Position numbers and translations under genes: made by a program. From an uncultured Bacteroidota bacterium (GTDB taxonomy: Bacteria; Bacteroidota; Bacteroidia; Flavobacteriales; Flavobacteriaceae), in the NCBI GenBank assembly GCA_903879875.1, contig CAIRNC010000522.1:1-8665 (forward strand): a stretch of 8,665 nucleotides of DNA. Reading direction: 5' to 3'. Every line of letters begins with the position of its first letter. Position 1 is the first letter of the stretch. The notes beneath the pieces are model-generated. The model had not been told where the DNA came from, searched no databases, and was given only the letters and a program-made list of their open reading frames with translations. Below are positions 6,837 through 8,665 of the stretch, piece by piece.

Positions 6837-6859
6837 TATTACATAAAAAAAATGTCGCA

Positions 6860-7732
6860 ATGAGTTCACATGATGTTATAACAATAGAAGAAGATTTTAC
6901 CCTACTTCGTTTTCAGAATGATGGTGATGAAATCCTACACAGACAACGCGAAGTAAAAAGCGGATTGATTCAATTTCACTTTGGATTAAAAGGAAAAGCA
7001 AAGTTTAATTTTAATCACGGAAATTATGCGCTGGATTTAAAAGAAGAAAAATCTTTACTGCTCTATAATCCTCAAAAAGAATTGCCTTTAGATCTTGAAA
7101 TTGCGCCCAATTCATGGGTAATTTCGGTTATTATTTCTATTAAAAAATTTCATAATTTATTTTCTTCTGAAGCCAATTATATCACGTTTTTGAGCGATGA
7201 AAATAAAGATAAAAAATATTATAAAGAGGGCGACATCAGTCCTTCTATGGCAATTGTATTGAGCCAATTGTTTCATTACAACTTGCATCCATCTATAAAA
7301 AATTTGTATTACAAAGGGAAAGGATACGAATTATTGAGTTTGTATTTCAATCGTACCGAAGATCCAAATGCCGAACAATGTCCGTTTTTAATTGACGAAG
7401 AAAACGTTTTGAAAATCAAAAAAGCCAAAGAGATTATTCTTGCCAATATGGCTGAACCACCTAGTTTACAAGAGTTAGCCGATGAAATTGGCCTTACTTT
7501 AAAAAAATTAAAAATGGGTTTTAAACAAATTTATGGCGATACTGTTTATGGTTTTCTTTTTGACTACAAAATGGATTCTGCCCGAAAATTGTTGGATAGC
7601 GGTTCTTATAATGTAAATGAAGTAGGCTTAAAAATTGGTTATAGCACCGGAAGTCATTTTATTGCCGCTTTCAAAAAGAAATTTGGCACTACTCCAAAGA
7701 AATATTTGATGGCGATTAATCCGAATATGTAA
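6860..7732 (+). CDS. AraC family transcriptional regulator, divergent from hemA
   Basis: This 290-residue cytoplasmic protein has an N-terminal ligand-sensing-type region (about residues 1-170) with strand-rich sequence such as SGLIQFHFGLKGKAKFNF and SLLLYNPQKELPLDLE. The C-terminal AraC-type double helix-turn-helix (about 182-285) has a first HTH in PSLQELADEIGLTLKKLKMGF and a second in YNVNEVGLKIGYSTGSHFIAAFKKKFGTTPKKYL. It shares 225 bp with hemA, and an AraC-type gene beside hemA is a usual flavobacterial arrangement, so control of haem synthesis or iron/haem uptake is inferred; the ligand is unknown. The start at 6860 was chosen because it gives the longest natural frame; an out-of-frame ATG eight bases upstream reads only three codons. 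The downstream DUF1016-type gene begins 17 bp later on the same strand. Confidence 0.92.
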   Translation: MSSHDVITIEEDFTLLRFQNDGDEILHRQREVKSGLIQFHFGLKGKAKFNFNHGNYALDLKEEKSLLLYNPQKELPLDLEIAPNSWVISVIISIKKFHNLFSSEANYITFLSDENKDKKYYKEGDISPSMAIVLSQLFHYNLHPSIKNLYYKGKGYELLSLYFNRTEDPNAEQCPFLIDEENVLKIKKAKEIILANMAEPPSLQELADEIGLTLKKLKMGFKQIYGDTVYGFLFDYKMDSARKLLDSGSYNVNEVGLKIGYSTGSHFIAAFKKKFGTTPKKYLMAINPNM

Positions 7733-7749
7733 GTTTAATACGCTCCACA

Positions 7750-8665
7750 ATGACGACTGACAATACTCATTTGCAAACGATAAAACAATTAAAATCTGCC
7801 ATTTTAGCCAGCAGGTATCGTGTGGCCGTTTTGGCAAATAAAGAAATGCTTGGTTTGTATTTTGCAATTGGAAAACTAATTTCTGAAAAAACAAATCAAG
7901 AGAAATGGGGGGCAAAAGTTCTCGAAATTGTATCGAATGATTTGCAAAATGAATTGCCAGGATTGAGAGGTTTTTCAGCTTCGAATATTAAGAAAATGAG
8001 AGTTTTTTATGAAACTTGGGCTGACGATTTTACAATTGGTTCGTTAGTAACGAACCAACTAGAAAATTCACAAAACAATGAAAATCAATTATTTGCAATT
8101 GGTTCGACGGTAACGAACCAATTAGCGATTGAGTTTCAAAAGGTTGGATTTTCACATCATTTCGAAATTTTATCAAAAACCAAAACTATTGAAGAACGGG
8201 TTTTTTACATCCAAAAAACGGCATCAGAATTTTGGAGTGTAACCACATTACGATATCATTTAAAATCAAATTTATTTCAACAACAAGGGACTTTACCCAA
8301 TAATTTTACTAAAGCAATTACGCAAGACGATTTAAGAGCCAAAGCTTTAGTGGCTTTTAAAGATGAATATTTACTAGATTTCATCAATATTGAAGACCCC
8401 GAAGAAGAGAATGAAAGATTAATTGAGAATGAAATTGTTCGCAACATCAAGAAATTCTTGCTTTCGTTAGGTACTGATTTTGCTTTTATTGCCAACCAAT
8501 ATCGATTTATTTTAGATGAAACTGAATATTTTGTTGACTTGCTTTTTTACAATCGAAAAATGCAATGTTTAGTCGCTTTCGATTTAAAGAAAGGCAAATT
8601 CATTCCCGAATATTTAGGTAAAATGAATTTTTATCTTTCTGCTTTAGATGAAATGGTAAAATTAC
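7750..8665 (+). CDS. Second DUF1016 (YhcG-type) PD-(D/E)XK family protein, 3' end cut off by window edge
   Basis: The frame is open from ATG 7750 to the window edge, giving 305 residues. The layout matches the other nuclease in this window: a helical N-terminal domain (LGLYFAIGKLIS, KWGAKVLEIVSNDL, FSASNIKKMRVFYETW), a repeat-bearing linker (about residues 94-128), a helical middle part (FSHHFEILSKTKTIEERVFYI, SVTTLRYHLKS), and the start of a PD-(D/E)XK domain with FIANQYRF and EYFVDLLFYNRKMQCLVAFDLKKGKF. Putative catalytic residues are Asp263, then Asp278 and Lys280. The usual ELK is DLK here, so the catalytic glutamate is replaced by aspartate, and activity is uncertain. It is only distantly related to the first copy. 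It starts 17 bp after the AraC-type gene, so it may be co-transcribed with it. Family assignment is secure; function is unknown. Confidence 0.88.
   Translation, partial: MTTDNTHLQTIKQLKSAILASRYRVAVLANKEMLGLYFAIGKLISEKTNQEKWGAKVLEIVSNDLQNELPGLRGFSASNIKKMRVFYETWADDFTIGSLVTNQLENSQNNENQLFAIGSTVTNQLAIEFQKVGFSHHFEILSKTKTIEERVFYIQKTASEFWSVTTLRYHLKSNLFQQQGTLPNNFTKAITQDDLRAKALVAFKDEYLLDFINIEDPEEENERLIENEIVRNIKKFLLSLGTDFAFIANQYRFILDETEYFVDLLFYNRKMQCLVAFDLKKGKFIPEYLGKMNFYLSALDEMVKL
8036..8058. repeat. Palindrome 1 in the linker of the second DUF1016 gene
   Basis: The arms ttggttcgtta and taacgaaccaa are perfectly complementary over 11 bases around a single g. The site is inside the coding sequence and contributes to the peptide IGSLVTNQLEN. 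It is the first of two similar palindromes 63 bases (21 codons) apart. Confidence 0.85.
8097..8123. repeat. Palindrome 2 in the linker of the second DUF1016 gene
   Basis: The arms aattggttcg and cgaaccaatt are perfectly complementary over 10 bases around a 7-base centre (acggtaa). It encodes part of IGSTVTNQL, repeating the peptide of palindrome 1 in the same frame. Confidence 0.85.

Noticed and set aside
6852..6863. Three-codon upstream frame (ATG TCG CAA TGA) overlapping the AraC start as ATGA
   Set aside because: It could be a leader peptide, but such short ATG-stop pairs are common by chance in AT-rich DNA, and nothing else supports it.
7628..7915. Minus-strand open frame of 95 codons spanning the end of the AraC gene and the start of the second DUF1016 gene
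   Set aside because: It is antisense to two well-supported genes and shows no family motifs.
8277..8495. Minus-strand open frame of 72 codons within the second DUF1016 gene
   Set aside because: It is antisense to a frame with clear nuclease-family motifs, and its serine- and lysine-rich product looks like a shadow.

Overview
The window looks like a chromosome segment from a Flavobacterium-like member of the Bacteroidota. It is AT-rich, its genes lack Shine-Dalgarno sequences, its one intergenic promoter region carries TAnnTTTG-type boxes, and the protein sequences resemble flavobacterial haem enzymes. No database search was possible, so the genus is inferred.

The backbone is a haem-biosynthesis cluster on the minus strand. 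In transcription order it runs hemA (glutamyl-tRNA reductase, 6634-5330), hemC (hydroxymethylbilane synthase, 5273-4349), hemD (uroporphyrinogen III synthase, 2331-1666), hemE (uroporphyrinogen decarboxylase, 1607-582) and hemF (oxygen-dependent coproporphyrinogen oxidase, 543 to beyond the left edge). Together these carry glutamyl-tRNA through hydroxymethylbilane and uroporphyrinogen III to protoporphyrinogen. A divergent AraC-type regulator (6860-7732, plus strand) shares a 225-bp promoter region with hemA and is the obvious candidate regulator.

Three nuclease-type genes interrupt or flank this backbone. An EVE-like/HNH endonuclease gene (4307-3483) and a DUF1016/YhcG-type PD-(D/E)XK nuclease gene (3476-2328) sit between hemC and hemD on the same strand. 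A second DUF1016-type gene (7750 to beyond the right edge) begins 17 bp after the AraC gene. The inserted genes do not break the haem reading frames: the DUF1016 stop overlaps the hemD start as ATGA, so hemD could still be reached by translational coupling.

The most notable structure is a duplication of the first 15 codons of hemD. One copy starts the intact hemD (2331-2287). A diverged copy, 37 of 45 bases identical, lies on the far side of the DUF1016 gene (3533-3489), fused in frame to the end of the HNH gene. The DUF1016 gene is therefore bracketed by direct repeats of its target's 5' end, as expected if it arrived as a cassette that rebuilt the start of hemD. Both DUF1016 genes also carry tandem palindromic repeats inside the coding sequence at the same linker position, and in the first gene the palindrome arms show compensatory changes between copies. 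Separately, hemC has a one-base frameshift in a run of nine A residues (coding strand), which is a sequencing error, slippage-corrected expression, or a real mutation in an expectedly essential gene.
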